Source: Coprinus comatus
Lineage: Eukaryota; Basidiomycota; Agaricomycetes; Agaricales; Agaricaceae
Direction: 5' to 3'
Length of the DNA: 64,000 bases
Assembly (NCBI GenBank): GCA_034638255.1
Contig: JAWPGT010000046.1
Coordinates: forward strand, 124,001 to 188,000
In this document: piece after piece, positions 48,413 to 60,127 of the stretch
Layout of the letters: the number at the start of each line of letters is the position of its first letter
Position numbering within the stretch: position 1 is the stretch's first letter
Made by a program: the position numbers and the translations under genes
The notes under the pieces: generated by a model
Told to the model about the DNA's origin: nothing
What the model saw: the letters and a program-made list of their open reading frames with translations, nothing else
The model's database searches: none

Positions 48413-51024
48413 TCAATAGTATGGTACCCAAAAACTGTTATATTGGCCCTGATAGTATCCAGTGATCCGAAACACATCACCAATCAATAAGGGAGGTGAA
48501 TACCAACTCAAGCAGTAGGGGATAGTGTGAAGTAGTTGGACAGATTGTGGAACCATTGTGACACTGTCATTAACAATCTTGAAGATATGAAAGTACTGCA
48601 AGGAGACAACGAGGAACGTATTTCTGTGGATAAGTTGCAAGTCCTGAACGATGTTAGAAACACGATGGTTTTCAATAACTAGACACCCACTCACTGCACA
48701 AGGAGTAAAGCATTCCGGGATTGTCACGATGAGAGGGTTGATGCAAGGCATTTCAGTGAAACAACTGATTGTAGGAGTGTAATGGAAGATCCTGAGCACC
48801 ATGTCATCACCGCGGTCAATAGCTTCAATAATATAATGGTCATTGAAGACAAACTCAACATCCGCAGATTGTGCACGATAGAATGACGCCAAATGTTTGG
48901 TGGCCAGACTAGCACTTTTTCCATGGCCTACCAGCTTCACTTGATAGATATGAGTACAATGGTTTTCTGATAGAAAGTGTGGTTAGCATATCTGCATTAA
49001 ACCTCAAGTGGGAATTACCGTTTGGATAACCATGCTGAATTGCAATACGAAAAGATAATCTCTCTTTGGTATCATCTACCTAAATCTCTCACTGCGTCCA
49101 AATGGGAGGAGTAAAGAATGGAGTTGGTCATAGGTTATCGAGTACGACTTGAAATTGTTGGTCAATGTGAGCAACGTTAAACAGGAGGACTGGTTCTGGC
49201 TGAGTTGAATCCAAGTCAAGACTATAACATGAGGCAAGATGGTAAACAAGCAACCACCGACCACCAGGTAAAAGCTGACATCCTGATAGCATTGGTCGTT
49301 CGAACTCAAATGGAAGTTCAAGCTTGTGAACTAGAGGCATAGCAATAGTTGCACCCGAAATAATGGATTGGGCAGAGGTTCTCTTCACAACCCATTGTTC
49401 TAGCTCTTCGGTTGTATACGAATCGAGTTCTTCTTCTGGACATACGATGTGATGAGTCTGTTGCAAGTCTACTAGGGCGCATCAGGACTTTGCGCAATTC
49501 CTTCAGGCTCCTTGGACCTCCTTGGACCTCCTTGGAGGTGGCCCCAAGGAAGTTCAAGGAGTCTGAAGGAAATCTCAAGTAACATGATTATTTTCACATT
49601 TCTCCTTGGATTGCCTTGGGGAGCCTGCCCAAGGAACTCCAAGTAGGTCCCTCTACCTTTGGGAAGCTTGGAACTACTTGAGCATTACATGGGAACACAT
49701 TTAGAAGCTTTGAAATAATATAATATAATATATTTTTAATCATTTTTTCGAGGGTAGGAGTTAAAAAAAGAAACATGTATTGTGAATCTAATCTAATACA
49801 AGTGTAATAATATAATAGCTAAACTACTAATAAACGTGAAGAGATTTCGGAACAATATTATCAGTAAAGGTGAATTGATTGTAGATGAAAATAAATCAAC
49901 TTACATGAAATTATAAGGAATCCATCATAGCACACCGAGTTCTTCACCGAATCGCGCATAAATACTCGCATTCGGAAGCTGTAATCTATAGCATTTTGTA
50001 GCGCCTAAAAACGCGTAAAAACACGAAGATATGGGTATGTTAAAGGGGAATATATGTTGAAAGTATATAAAAATGAGAGAACTTACTTTTACCCAATGAA
50101 TACCCCACCATATCGCGTCGTTCTACCCTCTATCAATTTGTCTCTTCAATGCGGTTCCAACGAGCCTAAAATCGTGGTGTATGACGCGAAATTGATTGTG
50201 TTAGTGGTCTTGACAACTGGTGGTTGTGAAGTGGGGAGTGTGACAGGGCCTGTGTTTGGTGTGTTGTGGGTGGGGAGGGGTAGGTCAGGCTACACAAGCC
50301 AAGAGTTGAGTAGGAAGGTCATAGGTGTGGGGTTAAGTATTTCGTCAGGGGGGGAAGACAGAGGCAGTAACATCAGTATGTGATGTGTCCATGTTCACAT
50401 TGTCACATGATCACATATTTTCAAAATTTCGTCAGTCCAAATTGCAGAATGTTCCTCAAGGGTGTCACACCTTCAAATCTTGGCTTCTTGGTACGTTCTT
50501 GAGCTCTACAGAACCGCACAAATGACACCTATTCAATGGTACTAATTATATAGCCCCACGAGGTGTACCCATTGCACAATTGTCAATTTATTGATTTCCC
50601 TACTGTGATGCTACTTAATAATAGTAATTCTCAAAGTATATTTGGTTGGCACTTGGGAGAACTTGAATTTCCTTGTTGAAAATTTTTTCCTTGGAGCTCC
50701 TTGGGGCATTATTCACCAAGGTACTACAAGGAGTATAAGCTTGAAAAGGAGGTCCAAGGAGCCTGAAGGAATTGTGCAAAGTCCTGATGCTATGCGCTTG
50801 ACCCAGATATTGCGAGTACGCGTCAGTGTTTCAAGAGTTTTGTAGGTCTACGCATCGTTTAGTGAAAATTCCAAGAACAATACAACATAGTGACTACTTA
50901 CCATCCTCAACGCAAAGAGCTTGTGGTAGTCCATATAAGTCGTGACATGAAGAAGGAGCTCCATGGGCAGGTCCAACAGTGCAGTAGGTTGTAGTAGGTT
51001 GACCCATCCCAAATACATCAGCAT
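48413..51024 (-). pseudogene. F-box protein gene split by a 1.31-kb element
   Basis: The minus strand opens with MLMYLGWVNLLQ and the F-box LLDLPMELLLHVTTYMDYHK, then FALRM before a GTAAGT donor. After the intron TYKTLETLTRTRNIWVKRI completes the F-box, and the reading is interrupted by the element at 49480-50789. It resumes ALVDLQQTHHIVCPEEELDS, LSGCQLLPGGRWLLVYHLAS and YSLDLDS. More exons follow to FWVPYY and the stop at 48413. This arrangement (F-box plus a C-terminal beta-rich domain with LLPGGRWLL) is common in agaricomycetes. The coding exons otherwise look intact, so the disruption is recent. The N-terminal start is tentative, because an intron acceptor lies just upstream. Confidence 0.78.
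49480..50789. mobile_element. 1.31-kb non-autonomous TIR element, right copy (inverted)
   Basis: It has the same ends and interior as the element at 39486-40796, in the opposite orientation. Inserted in the second exon of an F-box gene, just after the F-box. Flanks read CGCATAG before and CGCCCTAG after on the minus strand, similar but not an exact target duplication. No transposase is encoded. Confidence 0.85.
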
Positions 51025-51787
51025 AGATAGTATTCCTGTTATATTGGATTGAGAAAGTGGTTGAAATTTGCCAAAGAGCCAGAGTAACTAGATAAGTCAC
51101 ATCACAGTAATACCCCTATTGATATATCAGGGTTCTATTAATATATCCTACCAGTTGCCACTTGTTAACCTAGTGCAAATCGTAAAAGATAACAACTGTT
51201 CCAACGGTTAGTATTTACTATATCCATGTTGGATAATGTAAAAACGGAATCAGCGTGAAGTGTCAATTTGTAGCATTTCGAGATACAGGAGCAATTTAAA
51301 TTGGAGAAGACGTTTGTGGTTTGAAGTAGTGGTGATTGGATGGGAAGTACTAATTGATTGTTCAAGCAATAACCGACGCGGTTAGGAAGAGCACTATTGA
51401 TGGACATGGATAAGGTTATAAGTTCCTGAACGAAATGGGAAAATTCAAAACTCAGGTAAAAAAAAAAAATCTAAGGCACGAGTTATGAGTAACTGAGTAC
51501 CTGGGAGTCCTGAGTCATGAGGTAACAAATGATGTGCCCAGGGAAATGCATGAAACTTTCAGCACCAGCTCTTTTGTGAATTTAGAGATACAGCAAGTCA
51601 TTTGAATGTTGTCGGAAATAACAAATTGTGTCAAGAAATGGTGAAAATTTTGTTCCATTTATTATTATTATTATTACCAAACAGTAGTAGGAGCCATAAT
51701 AAAGTGGACAGAAAACTCTAAATCCTTGAGCTAGGTGAACTATTATCATGATACTTGAATATGGTGAGGGTATTTATAAACAGACTA
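51025..51787. other. Upstream flank of the split F-box gene
   Basis: Promoter region of the F-box gene. An 80-codon minus frame (51165-51407) is present but not recognised. Otherwise nothing is seen. Confidence 0.35.
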
Positions 51788-52517
51788 AGGTAGGTCGCAG
51801 TCAGATCCAACCCCATCACATGACCCAAGTCACAATGTGACAGAGTCAATCATTATCAACAACAACAAATATTGAACTCGTAGTCTCATATAGATGACAA
51901 TATACTGTAGTGTAGTGTATTGTTATACTTATCTTCTCTACTCATTTGACCATTTTGTGGTAAAGAGGTGGACTTTTGGTGATTAAGGAACCTGCTAGAC
52001 ATGTCTAAAGAGGGCCCCTAGTTATCTCTTACATTAGAACTATGCTAAAATGTGTATAACACAAACAGATTGAGGGAGAGTACACTTACTAGGCTAAAAT
52101 CAGAATATACTAGGTTTTCCTTCTGAATTTACATTTTTTTGGGTATAGCATATTGCCCTAGGTTTGCTACATGGCTCCTCTTTCTTTTAGGCATTATAGA
52201 GTGTGTATAGAATGAGTTCCAAACTACTTTGTCAATTTACATTGAATTTCAGAACTCATTAATAGTGCCTTCCTAATATGGATACTGGTATCTGAGGAAC
52301 AGTATCTGGTACTTTTAACACTTTTGGAACCAACAAATCTTCTAATATTTTCAGGACACATATATTTTACTATTTTAAAGACTTTGTTGGTTTTGGATTT
52401 ACCCAAATATTGTTGTGTAAATGATAAAATGACATTTTATCTGAACTCCCTGCCAACTTCACTTAATCTGTCACGCTCGTATCACGTGATGGGGTTGGAT
52501 CTGACTGCGACCTACCT
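51788..52517. mobile_element. 730-bp MITE with TA target duplication
   Basis: Long inverted ends: AGGTAGGTCGCAGTCAGATC at the left and its complement at the right, continuing to CAACCCCATCAC. TA lies directly outside at 51786-51787 and 52518-52519, the target site of Tc1/mariner-type elements. It has no coding capacity. The ends differ from those of the Tc1 element at 40.8-42.1 kb, so another transposase would be needed. Confidence 0.85.
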
Positions 52518-52519
52518 TA

Positions 52520-53243
52520 TCAGAAATGATATCTGAAGATCATGCATGCAGAGAGAACCTGAGAACAAAAGCCATCGATGTAATCACTAGTGTCTAATAA
52601 GCGTCCGAAAATTTTGTTAAGTTAAAGGCGAAGATAGAGTAAGGAACTTCAAGGGGGGACATTCGGCATTCGTTCAAGTTGAATGGGTCTTTGCAGTCCA
52701 TCGAGGTCATCGATAGTCAAGAGTTTTGGCAACAGCATAAATTATATATATGATTTTTCGAGCAAGATTGAATGTTATGAGAACTCTCGAGTAAGATCAA
52801 AGATGCGTGTATGAGTAGAAATAGAGCGTATAAGCACACCATGTCTGTGCAAAGAAGGTGTGAAGGATCCTTCCGGCTGTTGGAATCCGAGTCACCGGAC
52901 ACGTAATTCTTTGTTAAATGTCAAATCCTTTCACACCCGACATGGACACGCTTTATGATCCCTTTTATTTTACTACTAGTAGACCTACATTCTACTAAAC
53001 ATCTATTTAGTATAAATACTGTAGATACTTGACTGTAGCTACGATGTCATATCTCAGGCTTTACAAGAGCCTTACCGGTGGAGGATAATCACAACTGGGA
53101 GTCAACGAGTTAACGGGAATGTTTACGACGCAAGGGAAAGCTTGAAACTTTTGGATACGAAGTCACAGGTGTCCCTGACTCGGAGGCTCAAGTAATAATG
53201 GTAGAAAAGGTAATAAAAAAAGTTCATTAATATTGTCAATTAA
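52520..53243. other. Intergenic, 3' of the NACHT gene
   Basis: It contains copy B of the dispersed fragment. No other structure recognised. Confidence 0.4.
52813..52893 (+). repeat. Dispersed repeat fragment, copy B
   Basis: Matches the fragment at 39140-39225 in the same orientation ('ATGAGTAGAA', 'GTATAAGCAC', 'AAGGTGTGAAGGATCCTTCCGGC'). Confidence 0.6.
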
Positions 53244-56200
53244 TTATTCCTTGTTGTACGGAATGAACACATCCCAATAAACACAAAGCCCTTCTTCATC
53301 AATTATACCCAGAGAATCTGGTAGATAGATATAATATGAGTTCCCTGAGCCCCGAAATTTCCCAACTCGACAGAGTGTCCGACTCTTATCTTCCCACATT
53401 TGTTTAAGAATTGAGAATAAATGTACCATCTCCTCTGAGTCAGGATATCCACGAACACACTCTGATCTACTCCTTGAATCATACCAAGTTTGTTGTTCCA
53501 AGGTCATATCCTGCAATAACATGTCAGCCTTCCAAGCCGGACAATGGCCAGGATGATTGGTTTTGTACACACCTCGTAAAACATTAAGTTATCATCCTTG
53601 CTATTGCATTCACGTTTGATAGTTCTGTAAAACAGAGCCTCTCTAAAAACATCAATTGCTTCCATTTTAATCTCCTTCGCATCCATAAACACATGGAAAA
53701 GCTCAGGATCTGGTTTGAAGTCTATACGTTCCCGCACCTTTGTGAGTAAGGCAAAGAAAAATAAGTACATCAGTTTCTGCTGAACTATAAATCTACCTGA
53801 ACACGCACAAAATGATAGACCAATTTCATGAAATACATTTTCTCTCCAATTCCAATGCTCCATGTAGCTACAACCGAGAAATCAAAGCTCTGGATAAAAT
53901 TTCTTGGAGTGAAAAACGGATGATCTTCATTGGTGGCACAAGTGTGATACACGTAGTTCAAACAGTGGCATAACATATTAAATTTTGCCTTAAAGCACAA
54001 GTCAGGCTCTTCAAATACAGTTGTTAGTTTGATGTTATCCACTTTAAATTGTCCATCTGCATCTAATGAACACGTGAGTAAGAGAAACAATTTAAATTTC
54101 ATGGTGGCTTGAAATTTGATCAGTAACTCACTGTCCATGACTTCATGCCGGATCCGTTGAAAACCCGAGTCATATTCTTTCCTTCCGCTCTTGCGTGCAA
54201 TGAAAAATGGGCCAGAGCGAGATTCATCCTGTAGATAGTCCACAAAAGACTTGTGTTCAACTTTAGGTAAGTCGTTGAGCTCGGAATCAGACTCAGAATC
54301 GGACTCAGACTTGGGGTAGTGTAGCACGGAATTCAATTTGTGAAGAGAACTGCGCATGTGATGCATCGGAAGTTGGATTAAGTTGCTCAGCTCACTATCA
54401 TCTAGTCCAGAAAACCCGACTACATCCGATATTATAGACAGCATTCGTTTTGTGGTGGGTAAGATGTCATCCGGAACGGTGGACATAATAAAGTTATAGA
54501 GAGCATCCAGGTCTGCAAAGGGGTTCCGCTTTCTTTCCGAGTCCTTTTGGTTCCTCCTCGCATTCTCGATACCGTCAATGACCTGGTTCAACAGTGTCAC
54601 GGGGTCGCGATAGTCCACATCACCAATGAACTTCATCACCGTGGAAGCAAAAGCAAAGAGACCACCGGCATAACTGGCAATCGACAGGAACTGAGTCTCT
54701 GTTGGCCATTGATGCAGATTGGGAATAGAACGAGAATTTCTACGACGAATGTCTGCGAATCGAGATCGTAGGTACCGTTCAACATCAGCGCATGATTTAT
54801 CCGAGTCGATCTTAATCTCGTCCATGTCGTAAGTTGGCAATATCTCCGGGAGTGCAAACACGTCTTCTATATGTGATTCAGGACGACTGCTGACAAGCCA
54901 AAGGATAGGAATAGTTGGATGGTCGGATACAAACGTGGAAATGAGTTCAATGATTTCGCACTGCGCTTCCTCCCCCTTGCACTCGTCAAGTCCATCCAGG
55001 ATGATGACGATTGGTTGTGTGCCAGTGTGCAACTTCATATGAATAAAGGGTTGGGTGATAAAGTGGAAGAACTGGGTTTTCATTGATCGTTCAGGAAGCT
55101 TGGGATCTTCATCGAGCTTTGACAACAGATATTGTCGGTATGGCGGGTAACGCGTATATAGCTGGTAAGCAATGGTACTGAAGAGTTGTTTAGGGTCACT
55201 ACGACCTCCAGTTGAGTCAGATCTCCAGAAAAAAAATGCCGCTCCCGGCTTCGCAGCTGGAGGAGAGAATATGGATTCTGCGATTGATTGTAGAACAGCA
55301 GATTTGCCAACACCTGCCGGTCCTTTCACCCAAAAGAATGGTTTCTGTCGACATCCACGATTGAGAATCCATTCACATAATTGTCTCCGAAGACGGACTC
55401 GGGTGTTGGGATGGCATTTAGGAGGCGGGTTGCGTTCTGAGGAATCCACGTCAGCACCGAGCACGGTATATTTGAGCAGGACCTTCAAAGCTTAGGAATG
55501 TCAGGTGTCAGAATTTATGTAGCAACTACAGTTTCGATATTACTCACTCCTTTTATCAGTATCGGGTATGTGTTGGTAACTATTCACCATTATTGGGTTA
55601 TTTATTGTAAAGTCGTGAGATTGAGCAAAGAATGTATTCGAAGGGGGGAGACTCGAATTGGTCGTGTTGGATAGTTGACCAGGTTCAGTGGTAGCAGGTG
55701 GGAGGCAGTCTCTTGTGTTTTGTTGGTTTCCTAGTACTGGATCCAATCATTATAATCCCGAGCCTTAATACGAAATCAAATTGACTTACTCGTTGAAGTT
55801 TCGGGCACCTCGGACTCATTGGACTCAGGATGTGCCTCGAAAGGAGCTATTGCCAGCTGACTGTTTGATGTTAACTCTCCAGGATTTCCTACTGAGAACC
55901 ATGACATGACATTGAAGGAAAAGGAAACAGTGGCTATGAGTATGTATGAGCCAATGAAAGATGTGGTAGACTCACTGTATGGTGTGCTCATACTCCCGGT
56001 TGAACCCAAGCTCAAGTGGTAATCATAACACTGAGTCGTCGTGGCTTCATCAGAAACCACAGGAATTTTTTCGGTCTCGTAACTTGGTTGGATGATTGGT
56101 AGTGAAAATGTTGCAAGCAGATGCGGCTGCGGACGGCTGGTGATAATCCAGAGGAAGGGTGAGAAAGGGTAGCGCTGCACGAAAAACGAAATAAGTGCAA

Positions 56201-56884
56201 TGATCCAGCATTGATCTTGTCCATTTCGACATTCATCCAGTCCACCAATGAGTATGATAATGGGAAATTTGGTGTCTATTCGTCTTGTGACAAATGGTTG
56301 GACTATAATGCGATTGAATTGAGTTTGAATTGGTTGTTCGAGGAGGCTGGGATCTTTGTTCAATTCGGAAGTGAAATACGTGTGATACGAAGGGAAATAG
56401 GTGCCCAGTTGGCCCGCGATCGTGATGAAAAGTTGTCGAGAGTCACTACACTCTTCCCTTGAAAAGAAGAATGACGCTCCTGGGAACCTTCCAGAGTGAA
56501 TGATTGAGTTTGAAATAGCCTGCATAACATCGGGTTTCCCAACACGGACTGGGCCTTTAAGCCAAAGGAATGGCCTCCTGGAACGTGTATATGCATTGTT
56601 GATCCAGTTTAAAGTCCACTGTAGCAGCCGCAGTTGATCATGTTCGGGCAAGTTAGAGTTCGTGCCTGGGGTCATGTAGTTGAGAGGGGGTAATGTCCTA
56701 GCATTGGTGTAGACAAACAATACTTACTTGAAGGGTAACTGGCGTATGAAAGAGAGGAGGTACTGCTTGCTTGATGTAAACAATTGTTTTCATTCCCTGG
56801 CAGAGGTTCACTGCTAAAAATGTGCGAACCTTGTGGCATGTTATGGCCATGAGCAAGACTCTGGTCGTAGTATGGTAGAGGCAT
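53244..56884 (-). CDS. STAND protein with tandem NACHT domains, first one degenerate
   Basis: Fungal NACHT/STAND proteins are NTP-driven signalling switches, several of which act in non-self recognition. Exon 1 starts MPLPYYDQSLAHGHNMPQGS; an intron (GTAAGT to CCCCAG) joins to NSNLPEHDQLRLLQWTLNWI. NACHT-1 has PFLWLKGPVRVGKPDVMQAI as Walker A (Ser/Thr after Lys is Pro) and IIILIGGLDEC as Walker B (usual Asp is Gly). A short linker with two introns then leads to FFAQSHDFTINNPIMVNSYQ, the usual preface of this family. NACHT-2 has PFFWVKGPAGVGKSAVLQSI and IVIILDGLDEC, both intact, SSRPESHI, the winged-helix-like part and KVEHKSFVDYLQDESRSGPF. No WD40, ankyrin or TPR repeats follow; the C-terminal exons end YWDVFIPYNKE. 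The joins at GAGTAAGT/CTAG and GAGTGAGT/TAAG are in frame. A two-gene reading remains possible. Confidence 0.75.
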
Positions 56885-57259
56885 CTAATAATCCCGTTAA
56901 CAGAGTGGTCAGAGCTGAGAAGTGGAAGACCGACCTGTGAAGCGAACATGATGCATGGTGCTGTATGTGTTTGGCCCATTTAATTTAAGAGGTGAATATA
57001 AATTCTTGATGGCAAGCATTACAGTTGTGACCTGAACTGCCCTTATTCAATCCAGTCACTTATGAGGAGGCTTGTTCTTGACCCCAGCTCGTCTGATCTG
57101 AAGAAGCCATGGGCATTCGCGCATTGTCTGGTTTGATCTCATCTGGATAAGGATTGGGTAAGGTGGTTAAAGATGCGTACGCGTGCAGTTAGACCCTTTG
57201 AAATCAAAAAAAGTTACAAAGGTTAAGAATGTCACACAAACAACGTCACAAATCAAAAA
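56885..57259. other. Intergenic divergent region, NACHT gene and mL54
   Basis: These 375 bp separate the divergent starts of the NACHT gene and mL54. Nothing else is seen. Confidence 0.4.
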
Positions 57260-57805
57260 ATGACCTTTATTCGTATCCTTCAACAACCTCCGAAATGTTT
57301 CTATTTGACGCGTCGTTTAGTTTCTACAAACGCGTCTTTAATTAAACAAACAGGTAAGTTTTTGTTATTTTCTATGAATGTGGTTGATTAGGTTCGACTC
57401 AATGTTTTCTTACTCCTCATTCCAATTTCTTTTCTTCCAACCCTCAACCATTATTTTTATATATATGTAAAACTCATTCTCTCAACAGCCTCTCCATCTC
57501 CATCTTCACCTTCATCTTCACCTTCATCTCAATCCTCTCCCAAACCTCCAACTCCAACTCCAACTCCAACACAAATCCCAACCTCATCATGTCAAGAAAA
57601 CACAACACTAGAAGGTCTAAACTACCTAAAATCTCAAGCACCAATTCTAGCATTAAAAGATAACGAATATCCAGAATGGTTATGGAATATTACTAAAGTA
57701 AAAGTTTATGAAGATGATGGAGTTGGTGGGAAGAAGGAAAGAGTTGAGAGGAGGAAGAAGAATAAACAAGGGATTAAGGATAGGAATTTTATGTCGACTC
57801 AATAG
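57260..57805 (+). CDS. MRPL37: Mitochondrial ribosomal protein mL54 (MRPL37 family)
   Basis: Component of the large subunit of the mitochondrial ribosome. Exon 1 encodes a basic, Arg-rich presequence (MTFIRILQQPPKCFYLTRRL) and ends at GTAAGT. Exon 2 opens with a Ser-Pro-Thr-rich spacer and then the family core: SSCQENTTLEGLNYLKSQAP, DNEYPEWLWNITKV. The Cys plus L-x-G-L-N-Y-L and D-x-E-Y-P-x-W-L-W pattern is the mL54 signature. The C-terminus is basic (RRKKNKQGIKDRNF) as expected for rRNA contact. Length about 135 residues, normal. It is co-directional with Ste24 downstream. Confidence 0.85.
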
Positions 57806-58403
57806 ATGGTAGATAAGCTGGGTGTAGGTGTAGGTGTAGGTGTAGGTGTAGGTGTAGGTGTGTGGGGTGTGTGTTGGTGTTGGTGTTGGTGTTTGACGGT
57901 GGGGGTGATCTGTTAGTTGGTTGGTTGGGTAAGGCGTTGGGTTAGACCTTGGTTTTGTTTTAGTGGTTTGAAAAGCTGGGGTTTGGAGATTCTAGAGGGA
58001 GTTTGAAATTGGGAATTTCTTGTATTTGAGACTACGTGTCGAAAAGCATCTCTACTCAAGTACTCAAATACTTCAGGATATTCATACTTAATTCGAGTCT
58101 CAAAGGCTTAAACATTTTTATTATTTAATATTTTTCATTTGATTATCGTGAGAAACTTTTACACATCCAAAAAAAAAAAACGCGTGTGACGTGTGGAACT
58201 GTTTGATTGGTGTGGCAGTGCTGTTTAGTAGAATCGCCACGTCGTTAAAACGAATTAAGCGCAGGTTTCCTCTCCCTCCCCTCTCCTACTTACGACAACA
58301 AACCAAGTTACAAATTACAAGTTACAAGTTAACACCAAACCACTCTACACGACTCTATTTGTTGAACGTAAACTTCTCCAAGAAGTAGAAAAGAAAAGAA
58401 AGG
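57806..58403. other. Intergenic, mL54 to Ste24
   Basis: It begins with a GGTGTA repeat tract and then a T/G-rich stretch. A 12-A run lies near 58170. The promoter of the Ste24 gene must lie here. Confidence 0.45.
57822..57892 (+). repeat. (GGTGTA)n and (GGTGTT)n simple repeat
   Basis: About seven GGTGTA units followed, after TGTGGGG, by GTTGGT units, directly after the mL54 stop codon. Confidence 0.85.
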
Positions 58404-60057
58404 ATGGATTTGTTGCATAGTCAATTACAATTGGTTCAAGAGAGATTGTCTTTTGTGACTACTGAACCTATTGATTGGAAATTGTATGTTCAAGTATTTT
58501 CTTGGATTGTTACGGTATTCGAATCCTATCTATTGTACGTTATTTCTTTCTCTCCTTACACCCTTGTACTTACTACTCACACACACACCTTCACTTTTTC
58601 TTTTTTTTTTTGGGGGGGGGAGGGTAGATTTCGACAATACCCACTTTACAATAAAACTTCACCACCAAAAGCATTAGAAAAACATTTCGAACCTGGTGTT
58701 TTTGAAAAGAGTCAAGCTTATGGAAAGGATAAAGCGAAATTTGCGTTTGTGTCTGGGATTTATAAACAAAGTTTGGATAGTTTGATGTTACAATTTGGGT
58801 TTTATGCTTGGTCTTGGAATGTTGCTGGGGATTTGGTTAAGAAGGTTGGTTGGGTTGGTGAACATGAAGTACGTTTTTTTCTATTCATTCATTTTCTTCA
58901 CTAATTTAATTCTAATTTTAATTTTAATTTTTGTAGATATTGCAATCAATTGCATTCGTGTTTATACTCTTCCTACTCTCATCTATACCAACTTTACCGT
59001 TGAGTATTTATGGGACTTTTGTGGTTGAGGAGAAACATGGGTTTAATAAGATGACACCTGGATTGTTTGTTACGGATTTGGTTAAAGGTTGGGTTATTGC
59101 TTTTGTACTTGGAGCTCCTTTCCTTGCTGCGTTTTTGTATATCTTTCAATGGGCTGGTGATAGATTTGTTCCTTGGCTTATGGGTTTCATGTGAGTTTTT
59201 TTTTTTTTCTACCACGAAAAAATATTGTTACTGATGGATTTTTATTATTAGGATTGCGTTCCAGTTGATCATGGTTATACTTTATCCTACGGTTATTCAA
59301 CCCCTTTTCAACAAATTGTCACCGTTGAAGGAAGGAGAGTTGAAAGAGAGGATTGAAAATTTGGCAAAGAAACTTTCGTTTCCGCTTAAACATTTATATG
59401 AAATTGATGGTTCGAAACGGAGTTCGCATTCGAATGCTTATTTTTTCGGTCTTCCTTGGGTACGTTTTATAAAAATAAAATAAAAACAATAAACTAACGT
59501 TTATTCTATTATAGAGCAAACATATTGTGATTTTTGATACGTTGATTGCACAATCGAAACCAGAAGAAGTAGAAGCTGTTTTGGCTCATGAATTGGGACA
59601 TTGGTATTACCTTCATCCCACCAAGATGATGGCAATTTCCCAAATCCATATATTCACAATCCTCGCATTATTCCCTGCATTCCTAAATGCACCACCCGTC
59701 CTTTCCTCTTTCGATTTCTCTTCATCAGTATCAGCAAAACCGCCTACCATCGTTGCGTTTTTGTTATTCCAAATGATACTTACACCATTGGAAAGTATTG
59801 TTTCTATTGGAATGAATGCGGTTAGTAGGAAATTTGAATGGGAAGCTGATAGATTTGCGGTAGAATTGGAAAGTAGAGTTGGTGAGAAGAGTATGAGTGA
59901 TATGGGAGATAGATTGGGTAAGGCACTTGTTAAACTTCATGTTAAGAATTTGTCGACTGTTTGGGTTGATTGGTTGTATTCTGCTTATCATCATTCTCAT
60001 CCTACTTTAACTGAGAGGTTGAAGGCTTTGGAAGCGTTTGAGAAGAAGAAGGAGTAG
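58404..60057 (+). CDS. STE24: CAAX prenyl protease 1 (Ste24)
   Basis: Integral ER-membrane zinc metalloprotease that removes the -aaX tripeptide from farnesylated proteins and trims a-factor-type pheromone precursors. Exon 1 starts MDLLHSQLQLVQERL and has the first membrane helix. Later exons give FRQYPLYNKTSPPKALEKHF, FEKSQAYGKDKAKF, IYGTFVVEEKHGFNKMT and YPTVIQPLFNKLSPLKEGEL, all family landmarks. The catalytic HExxH is in AVLAHELGHWYYLHP, preceded by SSHSNAYFFGLPWSKHIVIFDTL, and the third ligand region is FEWEADRFAVEL. The tail YHHSHPTLTERLKALEAFEK is typical. Five introns, one beginning with a long T/G run near 58600. No C-terminal KKxx beyond EKKKE. The reading frame is intact. Confidence 0.95.
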
Positions 60058-60127
60058 AGAGTTATTTTTTGTTTGTTTGTATGTAGTGGTTGATTATTTT
60101 AAAATAATAATTTTTTTTGTTTCGGCA

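Noticed and set aside
55889..55975. Apparent membrane helix between the two NACHT domains (IGSYILIATVSFSF)
   Set aside because: The stretch is bounded by GTGAGT and a CTCAG acceptor that keep frame when removed, so it is read as an intron.
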